From NCBI GenBank assembly GCA_963205265.1, contig CAUJJI010000240.1, forward strand, positions 1-55,309: a stretch of 55,309 bases of DNA, written 5' to 3'. Below the pieces are notes generated by a model, which saw only the letters and a list, made by a program, of their open reading frames with translations, ran no database searches and was not told where the DNA came from. Made by a program: the position numbers and the translations under genes. The stretch is from Pseudomonadota bacterium (GTDB lineage: Bacteria; Pseudomonadota; Alphaproteobacteria; Sphingomonadales; Sphingomonadaceae). Positions within the stretch are counted from its first letter, which is position 1. Each line of letters starts with the position of its first letter. Positions 44,900 through 55,191 of the stretch are shown piece after piece.

Positions 44900-47377
44900 C
44901 TAAAGCCTTTGGCGCAGGCCCTTGGCCGCTTCGGTGATCAGCGCATAGCCGAGCACCAGCAGGACCATGACGGCGACGACTTCGAGCGGCAGCGGGCGGA
45001 AAGCGAACAGCGCGGCGATGGCACCGCTATAGGGTAGCGCCAGCGCGACCACGGCGGTGAAGACCGAGCTCCACAGCAGCAGCCGCGACGGGCGGCTTTG
45101 CCAGAACCGGCGGCGCGTGCGCAGGACGAGCAGCGCGGCCAGCTCGGTCAGCAGCGAGACGACGAACCAGGCCGTCCGGAACGTATCCTGGTCGGCGTGC
45201 AGCACCAGCAGCAGCAAGGCGAAGGTGAGCACGTCGAAGACGGTGCTGACGAGGCCGAACAGGATCATGAAGCGGCGGATCCGCGCAATGTCCCAGCGTT
45301 GGGCCGTCGCCAGCCGCTCCTTGTCGACCGCGTCGCCGGCGATGGCGATGGCCGGCAGGTCCGAAAGGAAGTTGTTCAGCAGCACCTGCGACGGCAGCAG
45401 CGGCAGGAAAGGCAGGAAGACGGTGGCGAGCGCCATGCTCACCATGTTGCCGAAATTGGCGCTGATGGTGATGGCGATGTATTTGAGCGTGTTGGCGAAA
45501 GTCCGCCGGCCATCCTCGACACCGCGCCGGATCGCGCCCAGGTCGGGTCGCAGCAGCACGATGTCGGCGCTCTCGCGCGCGATGTCGACGGCGCTGTCGA
45601 CCGAGATGCCAACGTCCGCCGCCCGCAGCGCCGGAGCATCGTTGATCCCGTCGCCCATGTAGCCGACCGCGTGGCCCGCGGCCTTGAAAGCGCGGACGAT
45701 CCGCTCCTTCTGCTGCGGCTCGACTTCAGCGAAGACGTGGACGTCGGCGATGCGGGCGGCAAGCTGGGCGTCGGACATGCCGGCGATCGCTTCCCCGGTC
45801 AGCAGGTCGCCGTCGACGAGCCCGACGATCCTGGCCATCCGCGCGCTGACGTGGCGGTTGTCGCCGCTGACGATGCGGACCGAGATGCCGCGGCGGTGCA
45901 TCGCTGCGACGGTCCGCTCGATGCCGGGCTTGGGCGGATCGAAGAACAGCAGGAAGCCTTCGAGGCACTCTGCGCCTTCGGCGCCGGTGGCCAGCGCCAG
46001 CAGCCGGAAGCCGGCTTCGGCCTTGGCCTGGACGAAGCTGTCGAGATCCCGGCGGGTGGCGCTGTCGAGCGGAGCTTCCGCCGTGCCGCGCCGCACCGTG
46101 GCGCAGCCGGCCAGCACCTCGTTCACCGCCCCCTTGGTGATCGACTGCTGCGTTCCGTCCGGCATCCGGGCGGTGACGCCGAAGCGCCGGCGGACGAAGT
46201 CGTAAGGCGTCTCGGCCAGCTTTTGGACGCCGTCCAGGGGCATGCTCGCTGCCGATGCGGCGGCGAGGATCGCCTCGTCGAGCGCGCTCTGCATGCTCGT
46301 CTGCAGCCGGGCATTGACCGCGGCCAGCCGCAGCACCTGCTGCGAACTCTCCCCGTCGATCGCGACCGCGGCGCTGAGGCCGATCGAACCGACGGTCAGC
46401 GTGCCGGTCTTGTCGGTGCACAGGACGTCCATGCCGCCGAGGTTCTCGATCGCCTGCAGCCGCCGCACCAGCACGCCATGCCGCGTCATGCGCCGCGCGC
46501 CGGTGGCCAGCGTCACGCTGACGATGGCCGGCAGCAGCTCGGGCGAGATCGCGACCGCCAGCGCCATGGCGAACAGCAGCGATGTCATCAGGTCGCGCTC
46601 CAGCAGCATCGCCGCGACGAGGACGAGCGCCACGACGACCAGCATCACGCGCATCAGCATGGCGCCGAAGGCCGCCAGCCCGCGCGCGAACTCGGTAGAT
46701 TCCTCGGCAGCGGCGAGATCGCGCTCGATCGAACCGAACACCGTGTCCCTGCCTGTCGCCACGACGAGCATGCGACAGCTGCCGCTGCTGATCGAGGTGC
46801 CCTCGAACAGAGCGCCGGGCCGCTGCGACAAGGCGGCTTGTGCCGGGGCCCTGCCCGGCGCTTTCTCTACCGGATAGGCTTCGCCGGTCAGCACCGCTTC
46901 GTCGACCAGCAGGCCGGTGCTGTCGAGGACCCGGCCGTCGCCGGGGACGATGTCCCCCGCCTTGAGCAGCGCGACGTCGCCGGGCACCACTTCGTCCAGC
47001 AAGGCGGAGACCTCGCTGCCGCCGCGCAGCAGCCGCACCCGCCGGACCAGCCGCTGCTGCAATTCCTCGATCGCGCGCGACGCCGCATGCTCCTGGGTAA
47101 AGCCCAGCAGCCCGCTGCCGCCGACGATGACCAGTATGATCGCCGCGTCGATCCACTCGCGCAGCACCAGCGAGAGCAGCGCGGCGGCAATCAGGATCAG
47201 GACCAGCGGACTGGCGAACTGCGCCAGGAGCAGGCGCCAGGCACTTCCGGCTCGCGCCCGCTGCGGCTTGCCGGCGCTGCGCCGCGCCGCTTCGGCGGGA
47301 TCGAGGCCGCCGCCGCCGGTGTCGAGCTGCCGCACCAGATCGGAAGCGTCCGCCGCCCACCACGCAGCTTCGACCAT
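44900..47377 (-). CDS. mgtA: Magnesium-type P-type ATPase (P3B, MgtA-like)
   Basis: An 825-residue cation-pumping ATPase. Phosphorylation motif DKTGTLT (Asp322), actuator loop TGEA (164-167), GDGINDAPAL hinge, and a DAAIILVIVGGSGLLGFTQE second membrane segment assign it to the MgtA/MgtB branch. Membrane segments group 4 + 6 as usual. No MgtC or leader regulating it is seen. Start ATG at 47377 follows GGGGAAAGG somewhat far upstream. Slightly short against the typical 890-900. The symbol is by family only; selectivity for Mg2+ is inferred. Confidence 0.87.
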   Translation of the reverse strand: MVEAAWWAADASDLVRQLDTGGGGLDPAEAARRSAGKPQRARAGSAWRLLLAQFASPLVLILIAAALLSLVLREWIDAAIILVIVGGSGLLGFTQEHAASRAIEELQQRLVRRVRLLRGGSEVSALLDEVVPGDVALLKAGDIVPGDGRVLDSTGLLVDEAVLTGEAYPVEKAPGRAPAQAALSQRPGALFEGTSISSGSCRMLVVATGRDTVFGSIERDLAAAEESTEFARGLAAFGAMLMRVMLVVVALVLVAAMLLERDLMTSLLFAMALAVAISPELLPAIVSVTLATGARRMTRHGVLVRRLQAIENLGGMDVLCTDKTGTLTVGSIGLSAAVAIDGESSQQVLRLAAVNARLQTSMQSALDEAILAAASAASMPLDGVQKLAETPYDFVRRRFGVTARMPDGTQQSITKGAVNEVLAGCATVRRGTAEAPLDSATRRDLDSFVQAKAEAGFRLLALATGAEGAECLEGFLLFFDPPKPGIERTVAAMHRRGISVRIVSGDNRHVSARMARIVGLVDGDLLTGEAIAGMSDAQLAARIADVHVFAEVEPQQKERIVRAFKAAGHAVGYMGDGINDAPALRAADVGISVDSAVDIARESADIVLLRPDLGAIRRGVEDGRRTFANTLKYIAITISANFGNMVSMALATVFLPFLPLLPSQVLLNNFLSDLPAIAIAGDAVDKERLATAQRWDIARIRRFMILFGLVSTVFDVLTFALLLLVLHADQDTFRTAWFVVSLLTELAALLVLRTRRRFWQSRPSRLLLWSSVFTAVVALALPYSGAIAALFAFRPLPLEVVAVMVLLVLGYALITEAAKGLRQRL

Positions 47378-47475
47378 GGCTTGTCCAGCCTTTCCCCAGC
47401 GCCTTTGCGAGGCATCGTAGCGGGGAAGGCCGGTGGACGCCAGCAAGGCGCCGGCGGGCTACCGATGGCCGGGAT

Positions 47476-47664
47476 TCAGTCCTTGCGCTTGTGCTCGGGC
47501 TTGCCCTTGCGCTTGGTCGAGGCCATCTCCTCGAGTTCCTTCTCGGTCATCGATTTCTCCATCGACCGCGAGGCTCCCTTGAGCTTGCTCTTGGGCGTAT
47601 CGCCGCGCTTGGCCGAAAGGGCGGCTCCGGCCGCCTTCTGCTGTGCTCCCGATTTTGCCGGCAT
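47476..47664 (-). CDS. DUF3008 family small basic protein
   Basis: A 62-residue lysine-rich protein with the family pattern MPAKSGAQQKAAGAALSAKRG, then LKGASRSM and MTEKELEEMASTKRKGKPEHK. Found widely in alphaproteobacteria and of unknown function, perhaps stress linked. Start by homology at 47664. It lies alone between the MgtA-like gene and the SDR gene. Confidence 0.85.
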   Translation of the reverse strand: MPAKSGAQQKAAGAALSAKRGDTPKSKLKGASRSMEKSMTEKELEEMASTKRKGKPEHKRKD

Positions 47665-47843
47665 GATGCTGTTCCCGTGCTGACTGGCATAGACCTGCCG
47701 GTCCAACGCCGCGCCTTGCAAAGCGTTCCTGCCGCCGCGCGCCGGTGGGCGAGCCTGTTCGAAACTCTGCGAGGTTGCGCCTTGGCGCGCAGCAGCTAGG
47801 CTCGGCGCAAGCGACGAGATGGTCGCAGGGAGGGATCGAAAAA

Positions 47844-48755
47844 ATGGAAGAATTGCGCTTCGACGGACGTGTCGCCGTGGTCTCGGGCGCCGGTGGCGGA
47901 CTGGGACGCGAGTATGCCTTGCTGCTGGCGTCCCGCGGGGCGAAAGTGGTGGTCAACGACCTCGGTACCGACCGGCACGGCGGCGGCCGCGACAGCACCA
48001 TGGCGCAGAACGTGGTCGACGAGATTCGCGCCGCCGGCGGCGAAGCCGTCGCCAACGGCGATACCGTCGCAACGCCGGAAGGCGGCGGGGCGATCGTCGA
48101 GGTGGCACTCGACAGCTTCGGCGGCATCGACATCCTGGTTCACAACGCGACGATCAATCGCCCCGGCGCTTTTCGCGACCTCGCCTGGGAGGATTTCTCG
48201 GCGGTCCTCGACGTCCATGTCGGCGGCGCCTTCCACCTCGCCAAGGCCGCCTTCCCCCGCATGTGCGACCAGGGCTACGGCCGCGTCGTGCTGGTCGCCT
48301 CGATCGCCGGCCTCTACGGCGAGAAGAACCTCTCCGCCTATGCCACCGGCAAGGGCGCAGTGATGGGCCTGGCCAACGCCCTGGCCATGGAAGGGGCGGA
48401 GCACGGGGTCACTGCCAACTGCATCGTTCCCGCCGCCCGCACCCGGCTGGCCGAAGGGCGCGACACCGACGGTTTTCCGCCGTGGGGCTCGGATCTCGTC
48501 GCCCCCGCGGTCGGCTGGCTGGCGCACGAGAGCTGCCGGGCCAGCGGCGAGATGTACGTCGCCCTGGCCGGTCGCATAGCCCAGGCCTACGTCGCCGAGA
48601 CGCGCGGCGTCTTCCGGCCCGAATGGACAATCGAGCAGGTGGCGCAGCAGCTGGGCGAGATCACCGACCGCTCGCAGCAGGTGACCTTCGCGCCGGTGCC
48701 CTCGGGCTTCGGCGACCATCTCGCCTACAGCTTTGCCATGGCGCGGGGAGGCTGA
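47844..48755 (+). CDS. Short-chain dehydrogenase, MFE-2/hydroxyacyl-CoA dehydrogenase-like
   Basis: A 303-residue SDR. The cofactor motif SGAGGGLGREYALLLASRGAKVVVNDLG (14-41) with a following GGGRDSTMAQNVVDEI insert is typical of the hydroxyacyl-CoA dehydrogenase part of multifunctional enzyme type 2. Catalytic Ser153, Tyr166 and Lys170 (YATGK) are present. AGGGAGGGA is placed well ahead of the ATG. It precedes the second Rieske gene by 125 bases and probably acts in the same pathway. Confidence 0.92.
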   Translation: MEELRFDGRVAVVSGAGGGLGREYALLLASRGAKVVVNDLGTDRHGGGRDSTMAQNVVDEIRAAGGEAVANGDTVATPEGGGAIVEVALDSFGGIDILVHNATINRPGAFRDLAWEDFSAVLDVHVGGAFHLAKAAFPRMCDQGYGRVVLVASIAGLYGEKNLSAYATGKGAVMGLANALAMEGAEHGVTANCIVPAARTRLAEGRDTDGFPPWGSDLVAPAVGWLAHESCRASGEMYVALAGRIAQAYVAETRGVFRPEWTIEQVAQQLGEITDRSQQVTFAPVPSGFGDHLAYSFAMARGG

Positions 48756-48880
48756 GCTTTCCTGCCGCGCAGTGCGGCACGCGAAGGCCGGTCGGCGCTC
48801 GGCTAAAGCCGCTTGACGCGGAGCACCCGCACCGACAGTGAAACGCGGAAAGAACGCCAAGAAGGGCCGGAGAGGAATCG

Positions 48881-50518
48881 ATGCGACGGGAACCACATCC
48901 GCTGACCGGAACGATGTACGAGCACCTCGGCGACGGCAAGGTGAAGGTGCAGAAGGAAGGCAGCAACAGCTACGGGATCTTCGACTGGAAAGGCGAATGG
49001 CTGGAGGGTGAGGTCACCCAGGCCGACCCGCTCATGCTGATGTACATCGGCGGCCCCGACTTGCCGCTCGACCACGAAGTGCTGTGGATGGCCGCCCCCT
49101 CGGAATGCTTCGACGGGACCAAGCCGGTCACCCATTTCCCCGGCACTCACATGGACGAAATGCCGCGCATCGTCGCCCGCTACCAGCCCGACACCGGCCA
49201 GGAGACCGAAGAAGGCTGGCGCTCGAACGGCTATTTCGACCCGCAGTTCTTCCTCGACAACGACCGCCATCCCGAAGGCATTCCCGACGCCTATCGCCAG
49301 CGCAACAGCTTGCCCGGCGGTCCCAAGCGGATCTCGACCGACCGCTACTGGAAGAAGGAATACCACGACCTCGAGGTCGAGCGCATCTGGAAGAAGACCT
49401 GGCAGATGGCCTGCCGGGAAGACGAGATCCCCAATGTCGGCGACTACTACGTCTACGACATCGCGCACCTTTCCTACCTGGTCGTCCGCACTGCCGAGGG
49501 GGTCAGGGCGCACCAGAACATCTGCCTGCACCGCGGCCGCCTGCTGAAGGACTGCTCGGGACGGGGCGAGAAGGAATTCCGCTGCCCCTATCACGGCTGG
49601 GCCTGGAACCTCGACGGCAGCCTCAAGGAAATCACCACCGAGTGGGACTTCCCCGGCGTCCGCCAGGAGGTGGCCCAGCTGCCGGCGGTCCGGGTCGAGA
49701 CCTGGGAAGGCTTCGTCTTCATCAACCCGGATCCCGACGCCGGCCCGCTCGAGGAATTCCTCGGCCCGGTGATGATGGCGCACTACAGGCCCTACGGCTT
49801 CGACCACCGCTATATCCAGGCGAACGTCTCCAAGCAGATCCGCGCCAACTGGAAAGTGGTGATGGAGGCCTTCATGGAAGCCTACCACGTCATCGCCACC
49901 CATCCCCACCAGATGCTGGTCAGCGGCGACCTGTCGAACACGCATTACGACGTCTTCGGCAACTGGGGCCGCGCCGCGCAGTACCCCTCGCCCGGCAGTC
50001 CGCAGCGGGGGATCATGCTGACCAAGGAAGAAGCGCTGGCCCAGCACCGCGCCTCGGCCGACGGCCAGAAGGCGCTGATCGGGGCGCTCACCGGCGAGGA
50101 CCTGTCCGACTGGCCCGATGCGGTGCTCAACGGGACGGGCTTCAACGACCTGTTCCCGAACCTGCACCCCTGGGGCGGATGGATGCGCATCTGCTTCCGC
50201 TTCCGCCCGCTGGGCGACAATCCGGAAGAGAGCATCATGGACATCTACCTGCTGGCGCCCTGGCCCAAGGACAAGCCACGGCCGGCGCCGGCAAAGCACC
50301 GCAAGCTGGGCTTCGACGATCCCTGGACGGCGGCGCCCGAGCTCCTCTCGCTGAGCAAGATCACCGACCAGGACGTGTTCAACGTGCCGTCGGTCCAGCG
50401 CGGGCTCAAGGCCAAGTCGCCGCCCTACGTCTGGTTCTCGCGCTACCAGGAGCAGAAGATCCGCAACTTCCACATCAACTACGAGCGGGCGCTCGGGCTG
50501 GCAGACGAGACGGAGTAA
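48881..50518 (+). CDS. Rieske aromatic ring-hydroxylating oxygenase with N-terminal extension
   Basis: A 545-residue Rieske oxygenase large subunit. The cluster ligands are Cys215-x-His217 and Cys235-x2-His238 (CLHRG, CPYHGW), and the iron site is in ANWKVVMEAFMEAYHVIATHPH, which keeps AYH but has Met where the first protein has His. About 150 residues precede the Rieske part (MYEHLGDGKVKVQKEGSNSYG and onward), a region lacking in the first Rieske protein, which otherwise aligns well. GGAGAGG stands ahead of the ATG. No beta subunit or reductase nearby. Confidence 0.93.
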   Translation: MRREPHPLTGTMYEHLGDGKVKVQKEGSNSYGIFDWKGEWLEGEVTQADPLMLMYIGGPDLPLDHEVLWMAAPSECFDGTKPVTHFPGTHMDEMPRIVARYQPDTGQETEEGWRSNGYFDPQFFLDNDRHPEGIPDAYRQRNSLPGGPKRISTDRYWKKEYHDLEVERIWKKTWQMACREDEIPNVGDYYVYDIAHLSYLVVRTAEGVRAHQNICLHRGRLLKDCSGRGEKEFRCPYHGWAWNLDGSLKEITTEWDFPGVRQEVAQLPAVRVETWEGFVFINPDPDAGPLEEFLGPVMMAHYRPYGFDHRYIQANVSKQIRANWKVVMEAFMEAYHVIATHPHQMLVSGDLSNTHYDVFGNWGRAAQYPSPGSPQRGIMLTKEEALAQHRASADGQKALIGALTGEDLSDWPDAVLNGTGFNDLFPNLHPWGGWMRICFRFRPLGDNPEESIMDIYLLAPWPKDKPRPAPAKHRKLGFDDPWTAAPELLSLSKITDQDVFNVPSVQRGLKAKSPPYVWFSRYQEQKIRNFHINYERALGLADETE

Positions 50519-50534
50519 CCGTCATCGCCGCCTT

Positions 50535-50663
50535 CGTCGTCCCGGGTCGAGCCCGGGAGGACGGTAAGATTCTCGTCGTCCCGGCGAAAGCCGGGACCGC
50601 TGGCGGCCGGACCGAACCTGCCGTCGACGAGGCCAGCGGTCCCGGGCCGAGCCCGGGACGACG
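50535..50663. repeat. Intergenic repeat family B, copy 2
   Basis: Carries CGTCGTCCCGG...CCGGGACCGCTGGCGGCCGG and the 25-base segment 50621-50645 identical to 9927-9951. Fills most of the 50519-50722 gap between the Rieske gene and the acyltransferase; the region contains no gene. Confidence 0.75.
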
Positions 50664-50722
50664 ATGCTGCCCCCTTCACCCCGCGCGAAAATCGCTCTAC
50701 GGCGCCCTCCAATCCGAGGACC

Positions 50723-51808
50723 GTGACGATCGCCGACCCCACCAGCCCCCTCGCGCCCGAAGGCACTCTCGCCGCCCATCGCGACGCCGCGTTCGAGCTG
50801 CGCCATCGCCCCGACCTCGACGGCATCCGCGGCGTGCTCGCCTGCAACGTGATGCTGCTGCACTTCGGCATCAACCGCTTCGCCGGCCGCGCGACCGGCG
50901 GCGCCTGGCCGGGCTTCGTCTTCGACCTGTGCGTCGACGTGTTCTTCCTGCTGAGCGGCTTCGTCCTGACCTCGTCCTACCTCGCCTCGCGCGACCGCAG
51001 CTTCTCGCGCTTCGCGATCAAGCGGTTCTTCCGCCTGGTGCCGGTGTTCTACGTGACAACGCTGCTGGTGCTGCCTTCGGCCGCGACGATCTACCACTTC
51101 GAGCACATGCCCGCGGAAGTGGTGATGGGGGTGCCGTTCCTCGACAGCATGCCCGCCAACTACCCGGCCTGGAGCATCACCTGGGAATTCTACCTGCCGC
51201 TGCTGGCCTTCCTCGTCGCTCCCTACCTGAGGCTGCCCGGCGTGCTCGTCGCACCGCTGCTGCTCGCCTGCCTCGCCGGCCTGGCGATCGCCGACGTGCA
51301 GATCGCGGAGGGGACCCGCATCTATGCGGTCAGGGCGCCGCTGGGCCTGGCCGCGGGCGCGCTGCTGTTCCATCTCTATCGCGAGAAGGACTGGCGGTTC
51401 TCCTCGCCCGGGCTCACCTATGCGCTGTTCGCCGCGACCATCGCGACGATGACCTTCGCCGCCGCGCTGCCCTGGCTTGGCGCGATCGTCCCGGCGCTGG
51501 CGGCGGCCCTGGTCTGGAGCGCCGCGGGGCAGCCATCGCCGATCTTCTCCTCGCGGCCGCTGCAATGGCTGGGCGCCCTGTCCTATACGATCTACATGGC
51601 GCACATCCCGGTGCTGCAGACGATGAAGACCTTCTTCGGCGAAGGCGTCGCCGACGATCCGCTGGCCATGCTCGCCGGCATCGGGCTCAGCTTCCTGCTC
51701 GCCGTCGCGCTCACCCGGCTGGTCGAACTGCCCGGCATCCGCCTCGGCAACCTGCTGCTGCAGAACCTCGCGGCCCGCAAGGCGGCGCAGCAGGCGGGGC
51801 CGCTCTAG
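50723..51808 (+). CDS. Membrane acyltransferase, OafA/YrhL (AT3) family
   Basis: A 361-residue integral membrane protein with about ten membrane spans. It opens with RPDLDGIRGVLACNVMLLHFG, the AT3 signature with the catalytic His, then VDVFFLLSGFVLTSSYL and KRFFRLVPVFYVTTLL. Such enzymes O-acetylate or acylate surface sugars. GTG start with GAGGA ahead. A truncated DUF2892 frame follows at 51841. No polysaccharide genes lie alongside. Confidence 0.9.
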   Translation: MTIADPTSPLAPEGTLAAHRDAAFELRHRPDLDGIRGVLACNVMLLHFGINRFAGRATGGAWPGFVFDLCVDVFFLLSGFVLTSSYLASRDRSFSRFAIKRFFRLVPVFYVTTLLVLPSAATIYHFEHMPAEVVMGVPFLDSMPANYPAWSITWEFYLPLLAFLVAPYLRLPGVLVAPLLLACLAGLAIADVQIAEGTRIYAVRAPLGLAAGALLFHLYREKDWRFSSPGLTYALFAATIATMTFAAALPWLGAIVPALAAALVWSAAGQPSPIFSSRPLQWLGALSYTIYMAHIPVLQTMKTFFGEGVADDPLAMLAGIGLSFLLAVALTRLVELPGIRLGNLLLQNLAARKAAQQAGPL

Positions 51809-51840
51809 GCGCAAGCGCTTCGAATCGCGCGCTTGTCGCG

Positions 51841-51963
51841 ATGTTGTTCTTCGATCCCAGGACGCCGTGGGGCTGGCTGGGCATCATCCCGCTGGCGAGC
51901 GGGCTGTTCAGCTTCTGCCCGCTTTACCGCGTGCTGGGAATGGACACCTGCAGCCTGGATTGA
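51841..51963 (+). pseudogene. Truncated DUF2892 (YgaP-type) membrane protein
   Basis: The 40-residue frame, MLFFDPRTPWGWLGIIPLASG then FSFCPLYRVLGMDTC, matches only the C-terminal two thirds of the 60-65 residue DUF2892 family, including the conserved CPLY. The missing first membrane segment should be upstream, where the acyltransferase gene ends 33 bases earlier. A remnant, or a very short variant; a real product cannot be excluded. Confidence 0.5.
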
Positions 51964-53292
<1,329 letters not shown>

Positions 53293-53321
53293 GATGCAGC
53301 CTTGCCCTGTCTTCTCAAGCT

Positions 53322-53410
53322 GTCATGCTGAACTCGTTTCAGCACCCATCGCGCCTCCGGGTCCATTGGCGCGTGGGGAGAAATGGGCCCTGAAACAAGT
53401 TCAGGGTGAC
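53322..53410. repeat. Intergenic palindromic repeat (family D)
   Basis: TGTCATGCTGAACTCGTTTCAG...CCTGAAACAAGTTCAGGGTGAC is split by an insert so that the two halves form a long hairpin. I recognise this layout as a common interspersed repeat of sphingomonads. It lies between serS and surE. Confidence 0.65.
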
Positions 53411-53445
53411 GGGGTAAGGGTATGGAGCGGGGGAATGGCGGACTG

Positions 53446-54210
53446 ATGCGCATCCTCCTCACCAACGACGACGGCATCGGCGCGCCGGGGCTCTATGTGC
53501 TCGAGAAGATCGCCGGCGCGCTGTCCGACGACATCTGGATCTGCGCGCCCTCCGAAGAGCAGTCCGGAGCCGGCCATTCGCTGACCCTGACTCGCCCGGT
53601 ACGGCTGCGCGAGCATGCGCCGCGGCGCTACTCGGTCACCGGCACGCCGACCGATGCCGTCACCATGGCGCTCAAGAAGCTGATGCCCGCCCCGCCCGAC
53701 CTCATCCTGTCGGGGGTGAACCGCGGCGCCAACCTGGGCGACGACGTCACCTATTCGGGCACCGTCTCCGCCGCCTTCGAAGGCGCGCTGGCCGGCATCC
53801 GGTCGATCGCGCTCAGCCAGGTCTATGCGCGCGAGGGACTGGGCCACGGCGTGTCCTTCGATGCCGCCGAGGAGTGGGGCGCGCGGGTGCTGCGGCCGCT
53901 GCTCGACGCGCCCTTTGCACCGCGTAGCCTGGTCAACGTCAATTTCCCGCCGCTGCCCGGTGCCGAGGTCAAGGGCATCCGCGTGGTGCGCCAGGGCTTC
54001 CACGACTATGCGCGCGGTTCGGTGATCGAAGGCATCGATCCCCGGGGCTTCCCCTACTACTGGTTCGGCTTGCACGGCATCGAGCATACCCCCGGGCACG
54101 CCACCGATCTCGAGGCGATCGCCGACGGCTTCATCGCGGTCACTCCGCTGCAGCTCGATTTCACTCACGATGCCTCGCTGGCGTCGCTGTCGCAGCGCTA
54201 CGCGCCATGA
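53446..54210 (+). CDS. surE: 5'/3'-nucleotidase SurE
   Basis: A 254-residue metal-dependent survival-protein phosphatase acting on nucleoside monophosphates. The metal ligands Asp8 and Asp9 (TNDDG), Ser40 in EQSGAGHS and Asn92 in SGVNRGAN are all present. ATG at 53446 is chosen over one 24 bases upstream, because the protein then starts with the family's MRILLTNDDG. Overlaps the next gene by four bases (ATGA). Confidence 0.97.
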   Translation: MRILLTNDDGIGAPGLYVLEKIAGALSDDIWICAPSEEQSGAGHSLTLTRPVRLREHAPRRYSVTGTPTDAVTMALKKLMPAPPDLILSGVNRGANLGDDVTYSGTVSAAFEGALAGIRSIALSQVYAREGLGHGVSFDAAEEWGARVLRPLLDAPFAPRSLVNVNFPPLPGAEVKGIRVVRQGFHDYARGSVIEGIDPRGFPYYWFGLHGIEHTPGHATDLEAIADGFIAVTPLQLDFTHDASLASLSQRYAP

Positions 54211-54998
54211 GGCGGGCGATGCTGCTCCCGGCTCTCGCCCTGCTGCTGGCGGCAGCCGGAGAGCCGCTGCCGCCCGACCAGGAAGTCGAGCACGTGGTCC
54301 AGGAAGGCGAGACGTTGATGGGCATCGCCAACCGCGCCAAGGTGCCGCGCGTGCTGATCATCGAGGCCAACGGGCTCAAGCCGCCCTATACCGTCCGCGC
54401 CGGCCAGAAGCTCGCCATCCCGCGCACGCGCCGGCACAAGGTGACCCGCGGCGATACCGGCTTCAGCATTTCCTACGACTATGCCGTGCCGTGGAAGGAC
54501 ATCGCCGTGGCCAACGGCCTGGACCCGGACGCGCCGCTGAAGCCGGGCGCCACGCTGCTGATCCCGACGATCATCCGGCCGGCGGCGCCCGCGCCGGCTG
54601 CGACCGAAGCCGCGCCCGGGCGCTGGGCCTGGCCGGCGGCCGGGCCGGTGCGCCGGGGCTATGCCGCGCGGACGCAGAAGGACTACCACGACGGCCTCGA
54701 CATCAGGCTGAAGGAAGGCACCGCCGTCCGCGCCGCCGCGGCCGGCAAGGTGCTGTTCGCCGGCGAAGAGCGGCGGCAGTTCGGCAAGCTCGTGGTCATC
54801 GACCACGGCGGCGGCTGGCACAGCGCCTACGGCTTCCTGAGCAAGGTCACCGTGACCAGGGGCGAGGACGTCGGCCAGGGCGAGCGCATCGGCCTCTCCG
54901 GCCGGACCGGCAAGGCCCGCGGGCCCGAACTGCACTTCGAACTCCGCCGCGACGCGGAGCCCGTCGACCCCGCGCGACATTTGCCCGCGCGGGACTAG
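54207..54998 (+). CDS. LysM/M23 peptidase (NlpD/EnvC-like)
   Basis: A 263-residue periplasmic protein with a short signal peptide (to about residue 18), two LysM repeats (about 28-72 and 76-120), a proline/alanine linker and an M23 domain. Zinc ligands are His161 and Asp165 (YHDGLDI) and His243 (ELHFEL), with His205 (WHSAYGF) as the catalytic histidine, so the domain looks active, unlike the degenerate NlpD. The serS-surE-peptidase order is typical of alphaproteobacteria and links it to cell division or cell-wall remodelling. Confidence 0.9.
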   Translation: MRRAMLLPALALLLAAAGEPLPPDQEVEHVVQEGETLMGIANRAKVPRVLIIEANGLKPPYTVRAGQKLAIPRTRRHKVTRGDTGFSISYDYAVPWKDIAVANGLDPDAPLKPGATLLIPTIIRPAAPAPAATEAAPGRWAWPAAGPVRRGYAARTQKDYHDGLDIRLKEGTAVRAAAAGKVLFAGEERRQFGKLVVIDHGGGWHSAYGFLSKVTVTRGEDVGQGERIGLSGRTGKARGPELHFELRRDAEPVDPARHLPARD

Positions 54999-55052
54999 AG
55001 CTGTTCCTCGCCGGAACGGGGAGGAAGCAAAAGATCCTCCCCCATGGGGGGA

Positions 55053-55191
55053 GGTGGCATTCGCGTAGCGAATGACGGAGGGGTGTCAGCGTTCGATCGG
55101 AGGGGGACACCCCTCCACCACCGGCTGCGCCGGCGGTCCCCCTCCCCCTATGGGGGAGGATCTGAAACGGACACAGCTTCACCCCCGCTGG
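55053..55191. repeat. Right copy of repeat family A, inverted
   Basis: Bases 55053-55163 are the exact reverse complement of 31-141, and 55169-55191 that of 1-23. The remainder of the terminal gap (54999-55309, 311 bases) has a further short GGGGAGG arm at 55018-55045 and no gene or recognised site up to the window end. Confidence 0.85.

Noticed and set aside
47491..47799. Plus-strand frame opposite the DUF3008 gene
   Set aside because: The minus-strand frame matches a known family; the opposing frame is its shadow.
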